Below the pieces are notes generated by a model, which saw only the letters and a program-made list of their open reading frames with translations, searched no databases and was not told the origin of the DNA. A stretch of DNA of 12,828 nucleotides, taken from NCBI GenBank assembly GCA_012270135.1, contig JAAXIW010000095.1, positions 1 through 12,828 on the forward strand, read 5' to 3'. The translations under genes were made by a program, and so were the position numbers. Source of the DNA: Brevundimonas sp. (GTDB lineage: Bacteria; Pseudomonadota; Alphaproteobacteria; Caulobacterales; Caulobacteraceae). Positions 7,230-12,828 of the stretch are shown here, in pieces. How positions within the stretch are numbered: position 1 is the first letter of the stretch; each line of letters begins with the position of its first letter.

Positions 7230-8252
7230 ATGATCGCACGACTGGCCGCCGCGGCCGCCCTCGCCCTGCTGACCGCCGCGCCGGCGGTCGCCCAGACGCC
7301 CGAGGGCGGCCCGTGGCGGCTGCAGCGCCTCTACGCCCCGACCCCCGAGGTGCACGAGCCGTTCCGCTTCTGGCTCTCCGTGCCCGACTTGGCCGCCGCA
7401 CACGGCGAGGCCAGCCCGATCTTGCGCTCGCTGATGCTGAACCCGGATGGCGGCTGGTCGGTCATCACCACCGAGTACCGTTGCGGCGAGAACCGCACCC
7501 GTCCCGTCGAGGCGCGGAGTTTCGACGCCGCGGGCCGCGAACTCTTCGCGGACGCCTGGGAGGACGCGACCCGCGACCTCAATCCGGTGCTCCCGGACTA
7601 TGTGGTCTACGGCATCGTCTGCAACGGCGAGGAGGCCGGCGCGGAGGAAGTCTCCACCCTCGCGGCGGCCCGGGAAATGGAGGCCGAAGACCACGCCCGC
7701 TACCTCGTCATCGCCGAGGCGGCGGCGGCGGCGGCGGCCGCGACGCCCTCGGTGGAAGAGGCCCCCTGCTATCGCAACGTCCTGCGCAATCCGTTCTTCG
7801 CCATCCCCGAAACGGCCCCGACAGGAGATCCGGGGATTCCGGTCATGCGGGTGTTCATGGGCGGAGGGCAGACCCTCTGGGCGTGGCGGGACGCCGTCGG
7901 CCGACCTCCACGCTGGACGTCCCCGGAGTCGCCCGGCGACGGCCCGCTCTATCTGGCCGAAGGCCAAGGCGTGGTGCAGTCCGACGTGCGGGCGACCGCC
8001 GGACGCTGGCGGCTTGTGATCGGCGCGGTCGACGGCGGCGCCCGACCGGCCGGCCTGACCGTGACGGTCCAGGGTAGGACCGATCAGTCGGAGATCTTCG
8101 CGCTGGAGCCGCTGGAGCCGCTGGAGCCGCCGACGCTGAACGTCATCGAACTGGAGTTTCCCTCCGATCCCGACGGTCTGAGCGTGACCCTGACCGGCCG
8201 CGGCCCCGGCGAGGCCCGGCTGATGATGGCCTGTCTCACGAAGCTGGACTGA
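7230..8252 (+). CDS. Secreted hypothetical protein
   Basis: 340 residues; I do not recognise the family. A clear Sec signal peptide (residues 1-21, cleavage after AVA, mature start QTPEGG) sends it to the periplasm or beyond. The mature protein has four cysteines (C85, C131, C180, C335), no membrane segment and no catalytic motif I can name. An acidic region around 134-178 contains an eight-alanine run, and residues 292-300 form a Leu-Glu-Pro triplet repeat. The C-terminal part (about 245-335) is rich in alternating hydrophobic residues and could be a beta domain. I chose the ATG at 7230 over the TTG at 7227 because GGGAG at 7218-7222 is better spaced. It is 82 bases after the dehydrogenase and converges on the lrp-like gene with a 9-base gap. 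Codon use matches its neighbours. Confidence 0.8.
   Translation: MIARLAAAAALALLTAAPAVAQTPEGGPWRLQRLYAPTPEVHEPFRFWLSVPDLAAAHGEASPILRSLMLNPDGGWSVITTEYRCGENRTRPVEARSFDAAGRELFADAWEDATRDLNPVLPDYVVYGIVCNGEEAGAEEVSTLAAAREMEAEDHARYLVIAEAAAAAAAATPSVEEAPCYRNVLRNPFFAIPETAPTGDPGIPVMRVFMGGGQTLWAWRDAVGRPPRWTSPESPGDGPLYLAEGQGVVQSDVRATAGRWRLVIGAVDGGARPAGLTVTVQGRTDQSEIFALEPLEPLEPPTLNVIELEFPSDPDGLSVTLTGRGPGEARLMMACLTKLD
7719..7742 (+). repeat. GCG/Ala codon tract in the secreted protein gene
   Basis: Six GCG codons in a row followed by GCC and GCG encode eight alanines between the glutamate at residue 163 and the threonine at residue 172. The tract is prone to slippage in whole-codon steps and probably forms a flexible linker. 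Confidence 0.9.
8103..8129 (+). repeat. Three perfect 9-base tandem copies (CTGGAGCCG)
   Basis: The unit CTGGAGCCG occurs at 8103-8111, 8112-8120 and 8121-8129 with no mismatch, encoding Leu-Glu-Pro three times (residues 292-300). Because the unit is three codons, copy changes keep the frame. Confidence 0.95.
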
Positions 8253-8261
8253 ACGGCCGGC

Positions 8262-8738
8262 TCAGACCGGCAGCGCCCCCCGCTTGACCACCGTCCGCAT
8301 GGCCACGCTGGACGACACTCGCGTCACTCCCGGGATGCGGGTCAGCTCGCGGGAATGGACCCGCTCCAGGTCGTCGACGTCGCGCACCACCAGCCGCAGC
8401 AGATAGTCCGAGCCGCCGGTCATCAGATAGCATTCGACCACCTCGGGCACGGTGGCCACGGCCGTCTCGAAGGCGGTCAGGGCCGCCTCGGCCTGGGATG
8501 ACAGGGTAACGGTCACGAACACGCTGATCGGCAGGCCCACGGCCCGCTCATTGATGATGGCGGCATAGCGGCTGATGACGCCCTCGGTCTCGAGCGCGCG
8601 CAGCCGCCGGAGACAGGCGCTCTCGGACAGATTGACCGTGCGGGCCAGATCGGCATTCGAAATCCGGCCGTTCTCCTGCAGGGCGCGCAGCATCTTGCGA
8701 TCGATGGCATCCAGGGTGACGGCAGAAACAGTCTTCAT
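8262..8738 (-). CDS. Lrp/AsnC-family transcriptional regulator, probable regulator of ald
   Basis: 158 residues, typical for Lrp/AsnC. An N-terminal winged helix-turn-helix (about 8-66) includes LDAIDRKMLRALQENGRIS, ADLARTVNLSESACLRRLRALE and the wing GVISRYAAI. A C-terminal ligand-binding RAM domain (about 72-150) includes GGSDYLLRLVV and IPGVTRVSSSVAM. Such proteins bind an amino acid and form octamers on DNA. The ATG at 8738 has GAGG 5 bases upstream; a longer in-frame GTG start at 8780 adds 14 residues without family resemblance and was not used. The gene diverges from ald with 137 bases between them. Lrp-type regulators beside ald (for example AldR) control it in response to alanine in other bacteria, so I infer the same here. 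Confidence 0.92.
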   Translation of the reverse strand: MKTVSAVTLDAIDRKMLRALQENGRISNADLARTVNLSESACLRRLRALETEGVISRYAAIINERAVGLPISVFVTVTLSSQAEAALTAFETAVATVPEVVECYLMTGGSDYLLRLVVRDVDDLERVHSRELTRIPGVTRVSSSVAMRTVVKRGALPV

Positions 8739-8781
8739 TTGAGCCTCATAAGCAAGGTTCTGCGACTTTACGCCGTTCACC

Positions 8782-8796
8782 CAGCAAAATGAACAG
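8782..8796. promoter_or_regulatory. Candidate Lrp-type binding site between lrp-like gene and ald
   Basis: The 15 bases CAGCAAAATGAACAG match the E. coli Lrp consensus YAGHAWATTWTDCTR at 11 positions. A short inverted repeat, GTTCA (8775-8779) and TGAAC (8790-8794), overlaps it. Position just upstream of the candidate ald promoter fits an activator. The match is moderate, and the consensus of this protein is unknown. Confidence 0.35.
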
Positions 8797-8800
8797 GAAC

Positions 8801-8824
8801 CTGCGCCGCTGCCCCCGCTAGATT
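8801..8824 (+). promoter_or_regulatory. Candidate ald promoter
   Basis: GCTAGATT (8817-8824) fits the Caulobacter-type -10 consensus GCTANAWC at all but its last base. The upstream CTGCGCC (8801-8807) is a weak -35 and the 9-base spacer is short. A start near 8831 would leave a leader of about 45 bases with AGAGGA before the ald ATG. Confidence 0.3.
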
Positions 8825-8875
8825 GCGCGCCAAACCGGGTCCGAAGGGCCCGTCCGCAACACAGAGGAAACGGTC

Positions 8876-9994
8876 ATGCGCGTCGGTGTCCCCCAGGAAA
8901 TCAAGAAGAATGAACACCGCATCGGCCTGACGCCGACGGCCGTGCGCGAATATGTGGCCCATGGCCATACGGTGCTGGTCCAGACCGGCGCGGGCGACGG
9001 CGCGGGCTTCACCGATGCCGAATACAAGCTGGCGGGCGCGAAGATCGCCCCGGACGCCAAAACCGTCTTTGCCGACAGCGACATGATCGTGAAGGTCAAG
9101 GAGCCCCAGAAGGTCGAGTGGGAAATGCTCCGCGAGGACCAGATCCTGTTCACCTACCTGCACCTCGCGCCCGACCCCGAGCAGACCAGGGGCTTGCTGG
9201 CCTCGAAATGCGCCGCCATCGCCTATGAGACCGTCACCGACGCCAAGGGCGGCCTGCCGCTGCTGGCGCCGATGTCGGAGGTCGCCGGCCGCATCGCCGT
9301 CTTCTCGGCCGCCGAGACCCTGCTCAAGCACAACGGCGGCATGGGCCTGCTGTTCTGCGGCGTCCCGGGCGTGGCCCCGGCCCGCGTGCTGGTGCTGGGC
9401 GGCGGCGTCGTCGGCCTCAACGCGGCGCGCATGGCCCTGGGACTCGGCGCCGAGGTGGTCGTGCTGGAACGCTCCATCCCCCGCATGGCCTATATCGACG
9501 AGGTCACCCAGGGCCGCGTCATCACCCGCTACTCCTCGATCAATGCGATCGACGAGGAGATGGTCAAGGCCGACGTCATCATCGGCGCCGTGCTGGTCCA
9601 CGGCGCGGCGGCGCCCAAGCTGATCAAGCGCGAGGACCTGAACGCGATGAAGAACGGCGCGGTGCTGGGCGACGTGGCCATCGACCAGGGCGGCTGTTTC
9701 GAGACCTCGAAGGCCACCACCCACGAGGACCCGACCTACGAGATCGACGGCGTCGTTCACTACTGCGTCGCCAACATGCCCGGCGCCGCCCCGCGCACCT
9801 CGTCCGAGGCTCTCAACAACGCCACCCTGCCGTTCGGCCTGGCCCTGGCCAACAAGGGCCTCGAAGCCCTCAAGGCCGACCCCCACCTGGCCCGCGGTCT
9901 CAATGTGCTGAAGGGCGAGATCACCTATCCGGCGGTGGCCGAGGCCATGGGCCTGTCGTGGAGCGATCCGTTCGGGGTGTGGGCTAAGGGGTAA
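8876..9994 (+). CDS. ald: Alanine dehydrogenase
   Basis: 372 residues, matching the usual 370-375. It catalyses NAD-dependent interconversion of L-alanine with pyruvate and ammonia in the cytoplasm, letting the cell use alanine as carbon and nitrogen source or make it when ammonia is plentiful. Active-site residues fall at the same numbers as in the Mycobacterium tuberculosis enzyme: R15 (NEHRIG), K75 (VKVKEP), H96 (YLHLA) and D270 (VAIDQGG). The NAD-binding Rossmann loop is GGGVVG at 175-180, and E198 ends the second strand where it would contact the ribose, favouring NAD. AGAGGA lies about 8 bases before the ATG. It is divergent from the Lrp-like gene, its probable regulator. It is followed by a repeat-rich gap rather than a linked gene. 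Confidence 0.97.
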   Translation: MRVGVPQEIKKNEHRIGLTPTAVREYVAHGHTVLVQTGAGDGAGFTDAEYKLAGAKIAPDAKTVFADSDMIVKVKEPQKVEWEMLREDQILFTYLHLAPDPEQTRGLLASKCAAIAYETVTDAKGGLPLLAPMSEVAGRIAVFSAAETLLKHNGGMGLLFCGVPGVAPARVLVLGGGVVGLNAARMALGLGAEVVVLERSIPRMAYIDEVTQGRVITRYSSINAIDEEMVKADVIIGAVLVHGAAAPKLIKREDLNAMKNGAVLGDVAIDQGGCFETSKATTHEDPTYEIDGVVHYCVANMPGAAPRTSSEALNNATLPFGLALANKGLEALKADPHLARGLNVLKGEITYPAVAEAMGLSWSDPFGVWAKG

Positions 9995-10000
9995 GCTGAG

Positions 10001-10091
10001 GCAGTAGGCAGTAGGGCTTGGGCAGTAGGTTGGCCGGAAAGCGCGGCTACGCCTCTCCGATGCCTACTGCCTATTGCCTACTGCCTACTCA
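10001..10091. repeat. Heptamer repeats arranged as a long inverted repeat
   Basis: The left arm (10001-10028) is four 7-base units: GCAGTAG, GCAGTAG, a degenerate GGCTTGG, GCAGTAG. The right arm (10064-10091) is four units of the complement: CTACTGC, CTATTGC, CTACTGC, CTACTCA. Facing each other, 22 of 28 positions pair, with a 35-base centre (10029-10063) that can itself fold (CGGA 10035-10038 with TCCG 10056-10059). It lies 7 bases after the ald stop and 46 before obg. It may end ald transcription, or be a dispersed palindromic repeat. There is no T run, so an ordinary terminator is not clear. Confidence 0.9.
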
Positions 10092-10123
10092 CTCTCCCAG
10101 CCTGTAATTCGCCGCGCTTTTCC
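10036..10123. repeat. Second inverted repeat interlocking with the heptamer palindrome
   Basis: GGAAAGCGCGGC (10036-10047), inside the centre of the heptamer palindrome, is complementary to GCCGCGCTTTTCC (10111-10123) downstream of its right arm, apart from one extra T. The core of 10 bases (10038-10047 with 10111-10120) is perfect. The order left arm, loop segment, right arm, downstream segment is that of a pseudoknot or of two competing hairpins. A function is not shown. Confidence 0.7.
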
Positions 10124-10129
10124 TACATA
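10124..10129 (+). promoter_or_regulatory. Possible -10 element placing obg as a near-leaderless transcript
   Basis: TACATA ends 8 bases before the obg ATG, so a transcript from it would begin at or within a base or two of the start codon. No Shine-Dalgarno is present in the preceding 25 bases, which fits. No good -35 is visible (CTGTAA at 10102-10107 is weak), so confidence is low. Confidence 0.3.
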
Positions 10130-10137
10130 AGCCCGCG

Positions 10138-11196
10138 ATGAAGTTCCTCGACCAGGCCAAGATCTACATCCGCTCCGGCAACGGCGGGGCGGGCGCCGTC
10201 TCGTTCCGGCGCGAGAAATTCATCCCCAACGGCGGTCCGGACGGCGGCGACGGCGGCAATGGCGGCAACGTCTGGATCACCGCCGTCGAGGGGCTGAACA
10301 CCCTGATCGACTACCGCTACCAGCAGCATTTCAAGGCCCAGACCGGCGTCCACGGCATGGGCCGCCAGATGCATGGCGCCAAGGGCGAGGACGTCATCCT
10401 CAAGGTGCCGGTCGGCACCCAGGTCCTCGACGAGGACAGGGAGACGGTGCTGCTCGACATGGACGAGGCCGGCAAGACCGAGCTGCTGCTCAAGGGCGGC
10501 AACGGCGGCTGGGGCAATGTTCGCTTCAAGGGTCCGCAGAACCAGGCCCCCGCCTACGCCAACCCCGGCCAGGAGGGTCAGGAGCGCTGGATCTGGCTGC
10601 GCCTGAAGCTGATCGCCGACGTCGGCCTCGCCGGCCTGCCCAACGCCGGCAAGTCGACCTTCCTCGCCGCCGCCAGCGCCGCCCGGCCCAAGATCGCCGA
10701 CTACCCCTTCACCACCCTGGTGCCCAACCTCGGCGTGGTCGACCTGTCGGCCACCGAGCGGTTCGTCATCGCCGACATCCCCGGCCTGATCGAGGGCGCG
10801 CATGAAGGGGCCGGCATCGGCACCCGCTTCCTCGGCCACGTCGAGCGTTCGGGCTGCCTGATCCACCTGATCGACGGAACCCAGGACGATGTCGCCAATT
10901 CCTGGCGGATCATCCGCCACGAGCTCGAGGCCTATGGGGCCGGGCTCGCGGACAAGCCGGAGGTGCTGGCCCTGAACAAGATCGACGCCCTCGATCCCGA
11001 GGCCCGCGAGGCGAAGGCCGCCGAGCTCGAGGCCGTCGCCGGCCGCCGACCCATGCTGGTCTCCGGCGTCTCGGGCGAGGGCGTCACCGAACTGCTGCGC
11101 GCCGCCTGGACCGAGGTCCGCCGGGAGCGCGGCGAGGTCGCCCCCGCCGAGACCGACGAGACCGTCGTTGAAACCCCCGGAGGTTGGACCCCGTGA
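10138..11196 (+). CDS. obg: Obg/CgtA GTPase, ribosome assembly
   Basis: 352 residues. The glycine-rich Obg fold occupies about 1-158 (MKFLDQAKIYIRSGNGGAG, then GGPDGGDGGNGGNV). The GTPase domain follows: G1 GLPNAGKS (166-173), switch region TTLVPNLG (192-199), G3 DIPGLIEGA (213-221), G4 NKID (280-283) and G5 near VSGVSG (308-313). A short acidic tail follows. Obg binds the large ribosomal subunit precursor and links ribosome assembly with growth and stringent control; the Caulobacter homologue CgtA is essential. The ATG is the family start (MKFLDQ) but has no Shine-Dalgarno. The stop overlaps the proB start by 4 bases (GTGA), so obg-proB-proA is probably one operon, a common alphaproteobacterial order. 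The usual upstream rplU-rpmA genes are not here; ald is. Confidence 0.98.
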   Translation: MKFLDQAKIYIRSGNGGAGAVSFRREKFIPNGGPDGGDGGNGGNVWITAVEGLNTLIDYRYQQHFKAQTGVHGMGRQMHGAKGEDVILKVPVGTQVLDEDRETVLLDMDEAGKTELLLKGGNGGWGNVRFKGPQNQAPAYANPGQEGQERWIWLRLKLIADVGLAGLPNAGKSTFLAAASAARPKIADYPFTTLVPNLGVVDLSATERFVIADIPGLIEGAHEGAGIGTRFLGHVERSGCLIHLIDGTQDDVANSWRIIRHELEAYGAGLADKPEVLALNKIDALDPEAREAKAAELEAVAGRRPMLVSGVSGEGVTELLRAAWTEVRRERGEVAPAETDETVVETPGGWTP

Positions 11197-12341
11197 CTCT
11201 CGCCGATCCGCCCCTCGCCGCGACCGCGATCGCCGCCGCCGAACGGATCGTGATCAAGATCGGCTCGTCCCTGCTGGTGGACCGCAAGACCAACGCCGTC
11301 GATCTGGTCCGGCTGCGCGGCCTGGCCGCCGACATCGCCGGCTTCAAGGCCGAGGGCAAACAGGTCCTCGTCGTCTCCTCGGGGGCCGTCGCCCTGGGCC
11401 GCCGCCGGATGGGCAGCCGCGCCCGCGGCGCCGGGCTCGAGAAGAAGCAGGCCGCCGCCGCCGCCGGCCAGTCGATGCTGATGCACGCCTGGGAGTCGGT
11501 GTTCGATCCGCACGACGTCATCACCGCCCAGATCCTGCTGACCCGCGACGACACCGAAACCCGGCGCCGCTGGCTCAACGCCCGCGCCACCGTCGGCGCC
11601 CTGCTCGACATGGGGGCGGTGCCGATCGTCAACGAGAACGACACCATCGTCACCGACCAGATCAAATACGGCGACAACGACCGTCTGGCCGCGCGCGTGG
11701 CCCAGCTGATCAGCGCCGATCTGCTGGTCCTGCTGTCGGATGTCGACGGCCTCTACACCGCCGATCCGCGCGTCGATCCCGACGCCGAACACATCCCCTA
11801 CATCGAAGCCCTGACGCCCGAGATCGAGGCCATGGCCACGGGCGCCAACGCCGAGGCCGGGGTCGGCACCGGCGGCATGGCCACCAAGCTGATGGCGGCG
11901 CGCATCGCCGGCGAGGCCGGCTGCGCCACCCTGATCGCCCAGGGACGGCCCAAGACCAAGGGGGCGCGGACGCTGGAGGAAGGCCGCCGCTGCACGGTCA
12001 TCGCGGCCTCGACGACGGTGAAGGCGGCCTACAAGCAATGGATCGGCGGCTCGCTCGCCACGCGCGGCGAACTGGTCGTGGACAAGGGCTGCGCCCGCGC
12101 CCTGGCCCGCGGCAAGTCTCTTCTGGCCGTCGGCGTCCTGTCGGCCAAGGGCGATTTCGGCAAGGGCGACCCGGTCGAGATCTATGACGAAAACGGCGTC
12201 GAGATCGCGCGCGGCCTCGTCCGCTTCGACGCCAATGACCTGTCCAAGATCATCGGCGTGCGCTCGGCCGGCCTGAAGGCGGCGCTCGGCTACCAGGCCG
12301 GTCCCGAGGTGGTGCATACCGCCGACCTGGCCCTGCGCTAG
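11193..12341 (+). CDS. proB: Glutamate 5-kinase with C-terminal PUA domain
   Basis: 382 residues. It phosphorylates glutamate to glutamyl 5-phosphate, the first and feedback-controlled step of proline synthesis, in the cytoplasm. The amino acid kinase domain (about 17-260) shows IVIKIGSSLL with K22, VSSGAVALGRRRMG, the substrate-binding NENDTIVTDQIKYGDND (147-163), LLSDVDGLYTADP and GTGGMATK (226-232 plus T231-K232). A PUA domain follows at about 288-370. I chose the GTG at 11193, which overlaps the obg stop (GTGA) and has GGAGG 9 bases upstream at 11179-11183; the earlier TTG at 11184 touches that Shine-Dalgarno and is unlikely. The partner proA follows after 86 bases. Length and motifs are normal. 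Confidence 0.96.
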   Translation: MTLADPPLAATAIAAAERIVIKIGSSLLVDRKTNAVDLVRLRGLAADIAGFKAEGKQVLVVSSGAVALGRRRMGSRARGAGLEKKQAAAAAGQSMLMHAWESVFDPHDVITAQILLTRDDTETRRRWLNARATVGALLDMGAVPIVNENDTIVTDQIKYGDNDRLAARVAQLISADLLVLLSDVDGLYTADPRVDPDAEHIPYIEALTPEIEAMATGANAEAGVGTGGMATKLMAARIAGEAGCATLIAQGRPKTKGARTLEEGRRCTVIAASTTVKAAYKQWIGGSLATRGELVVDKGCARALARGKSLLAVGVLSAKGDFGKGDPVEIYDENGVEIARGLVRFDANDLSKIIGVRSAGLKAALGYQAGPEVVHTADLALR

Positions 12342-12345
12342 GGGA

Positions 12346-12359
12346 GGGCGACGCCGCCC
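12346..12359 (+). other. Small hairpin just after proB
   Basis: GGGCG (12346-12350) and CGCCC (12355-12359) form a 5-pair stem with loop ACGC. No T run follows, so it is more likely a transcript-stabilising or incidental hairpin than a terminator between proB and proA. Confidence 0.3.
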
Positions 12360-12393
12360 GCATCGTTCCCTCCACGGGACGCGCGGGTTGAAA

Positions 12394-12418
12394 TTTCAGC
12401 GTTAAAGGCCATCTGAAA
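12394..12418 (+). other. Inverted repeat overlapping the proA ribosome binding site
   Basis: TTTCAG (12394-12399) and CTGAAA (12413-12418) are exact complements 13 bases apart. The right arm overlaps the AAAGG (12416-12420) that serves as Shine-Dalgarno for proA. If formed in RNA it could dampen proA translation, but six pairs are weak. Confidence 0.35.
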
Positions 12419-12427
12419 GGCATGCTT

Positions 12428-12828
12428 GTGACACTGAACAAGGCCGACGCCCCCGCCTCGCCCGACGTTTCCGACAGCCTTGAAGGCGATATGCTCGCCA
12501 TGGGCCGCCGCGCCCGCGCCGCCGCCCGCGCCCTGGCCCTCGCCGGTCCGGAGTCCCGCACGAAGGCCATCGCCGGCATGGCCGAGGCATTGCGCGCCCG
12601 CTCGGACAAGGTGCTCGCCGCCAACGCCGCCGACCTCGATGACGCGAAGGCCAAGGGCATGGCCACGGCCATGATGGATCGCCTCGCCCTCGACCCGAAA
12701 CGGCTTGAAGGCGTCATTGGCGCCCTGGAATCGATCGCCGCCATCCCCGATCCCGTCGGCGTCGAGACGGCCCGCTGGACGCCCGAGAACGGCCTCGACA
12801 TCGCCCGGGTCCGCACCCCCATCGGCGT
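12428..12828 (+). CDS. proA: Glutamate-5-semialdehyde dehydrogenase (gamma-glutamyl phosphate reductase), 5' part
   Basis: The frame stays open to the right edge, giving 133 complete codons of a protein usually about 415-430 residues long. It reduces glutamyl 5-phosphate from ProB to glutamate-5-semialdehyde with NADPH, the second step of proline synthesis. The visible part matches the ProA N-terminus: GRRARAAARALALAGPESRTKAIAGMAEALR-like helix (cut here for length as residues about 25-57), ANAADLDDAKAKGM, MMDRLALDPKRLEGVIGALESIA and the closing RVRTPIG. The catalytic cysteine lies beyond the window. I prefer the GTG at 12428, which has AAAGG 7 bases upstream, over the ATG at 12422, where that site is one base away; the difference is two residues. 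It pairs with proB upstream. Confidence 0.93.
   Translation, partial: MTLNKADAPASPDVSDSLEGDMLAMGRRARAAARALALAGPESRTKAIAGMAEALRARSDKVLAANAADLDDAKAKGMATAMMDRLALDPKRLEGVIGALESIAAIPDPVGVETARWTPENGLDIARVRTPIG

Noticed and set aside
8256..8271. Hairpin GCCGG/CCGGC at the convergent ends of the secreted protein gene and the lrp-like gene, as a two-way terminator
   Set aside because: Short stem without T runs on either side, overlapping the stop codon; probably incidental in GC-rich DNA.
8739..8780. GTG-initiated 14-residue extension of the Lrp-like regulator
   Set aside because: The ATG at 8738 has GAGG at proper spacing and begins at the usual family N-terminus; the extension has no family similarity and would run into the likely operator.
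10001..10091. CRISPR array
   Set aside because: The units are 7 bases, contiguous and inverted between arms, with no spacers and no cas genes.
12402..12822. Minus-strand open frames opposite proA
   Set aside because: The plus-strand frame from 12428 matches ProA and is open to the window edge; the antisense frames are shadows.

Overview
The window is about 12.8 kb of GC-rich DNA with third-position G/C bias throughout. Gene content points to an alphaproteobacterium of the Caulobacterales. It carries a phyR / nepR-ecfG-phyK general stress response locus in the order known from Caulobacter, EcfG-type promoters, and obg-proB-proA. A Brevundimonas-like genome is my best guess, but that is inference from gene order and style, not a database match.

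Left part (1-3880): the general stress response (GSR) master locus. phyR (minus strand) and the nepR-ecfG-phyK operon (plus strand) diverge from a 195-base intergenic region. That region holds two exact EcfG-type promoters (GGAAC, 16 bases, CGTT), one facing each way. PhyK is a membrane HisKA_2-type kinase that should phosphorylate PhyR. Phosphorylated PhyR binds the anti-sigma factor NepR and so frees EcfG, which then transcribes its own locus. A third exact EcfG promoter lies inside the last 30 bases of phyK and drives a 45-residue entericidin-like lipoprotein gene. A strong hairpin terminator closes the unit.

Middle part (3881-8252): an MHS-family MFS transporter with an unusual hydrophilic insertion is followed 37 bases later by a succinate-semialdehyde-type aldehyde dehydrogenase. 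They are probably one uptake-plus-oxidation unit for a carboxylate-related substrate. Next comes an unrecognised secreted protein with simple-sequence tracts.

Right part (8262-12828): an Lrp/AsnC regulator diverges from alanine dehydrogenase (ald), the classic pairing of a regulator with its target. Between ald and obg lies a block of 7-base repeats arranged as a long inverted repeat, with an extra complementary pair that would allow a pseudoknot-like fold. The Obg GTPase gene has no visible Shine-Dalgarno and a -10-like element 8 bases before its ATG. It overlaps proB (glutamate 5-kinase), which is followed by proA (glutamate-5-semialdehyde dehydrogenase), cut by the right edge. These last two genes make the first steps of proline synthesis.

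No CRISPR, phage, transposase, tRNA or rRNA was seen. Most of the window is conserved core genome. The best leads are the nested EcfG promoter in phyK and the heptamer inverted repeat before obg. I did not find a convincing new multi-gene system.
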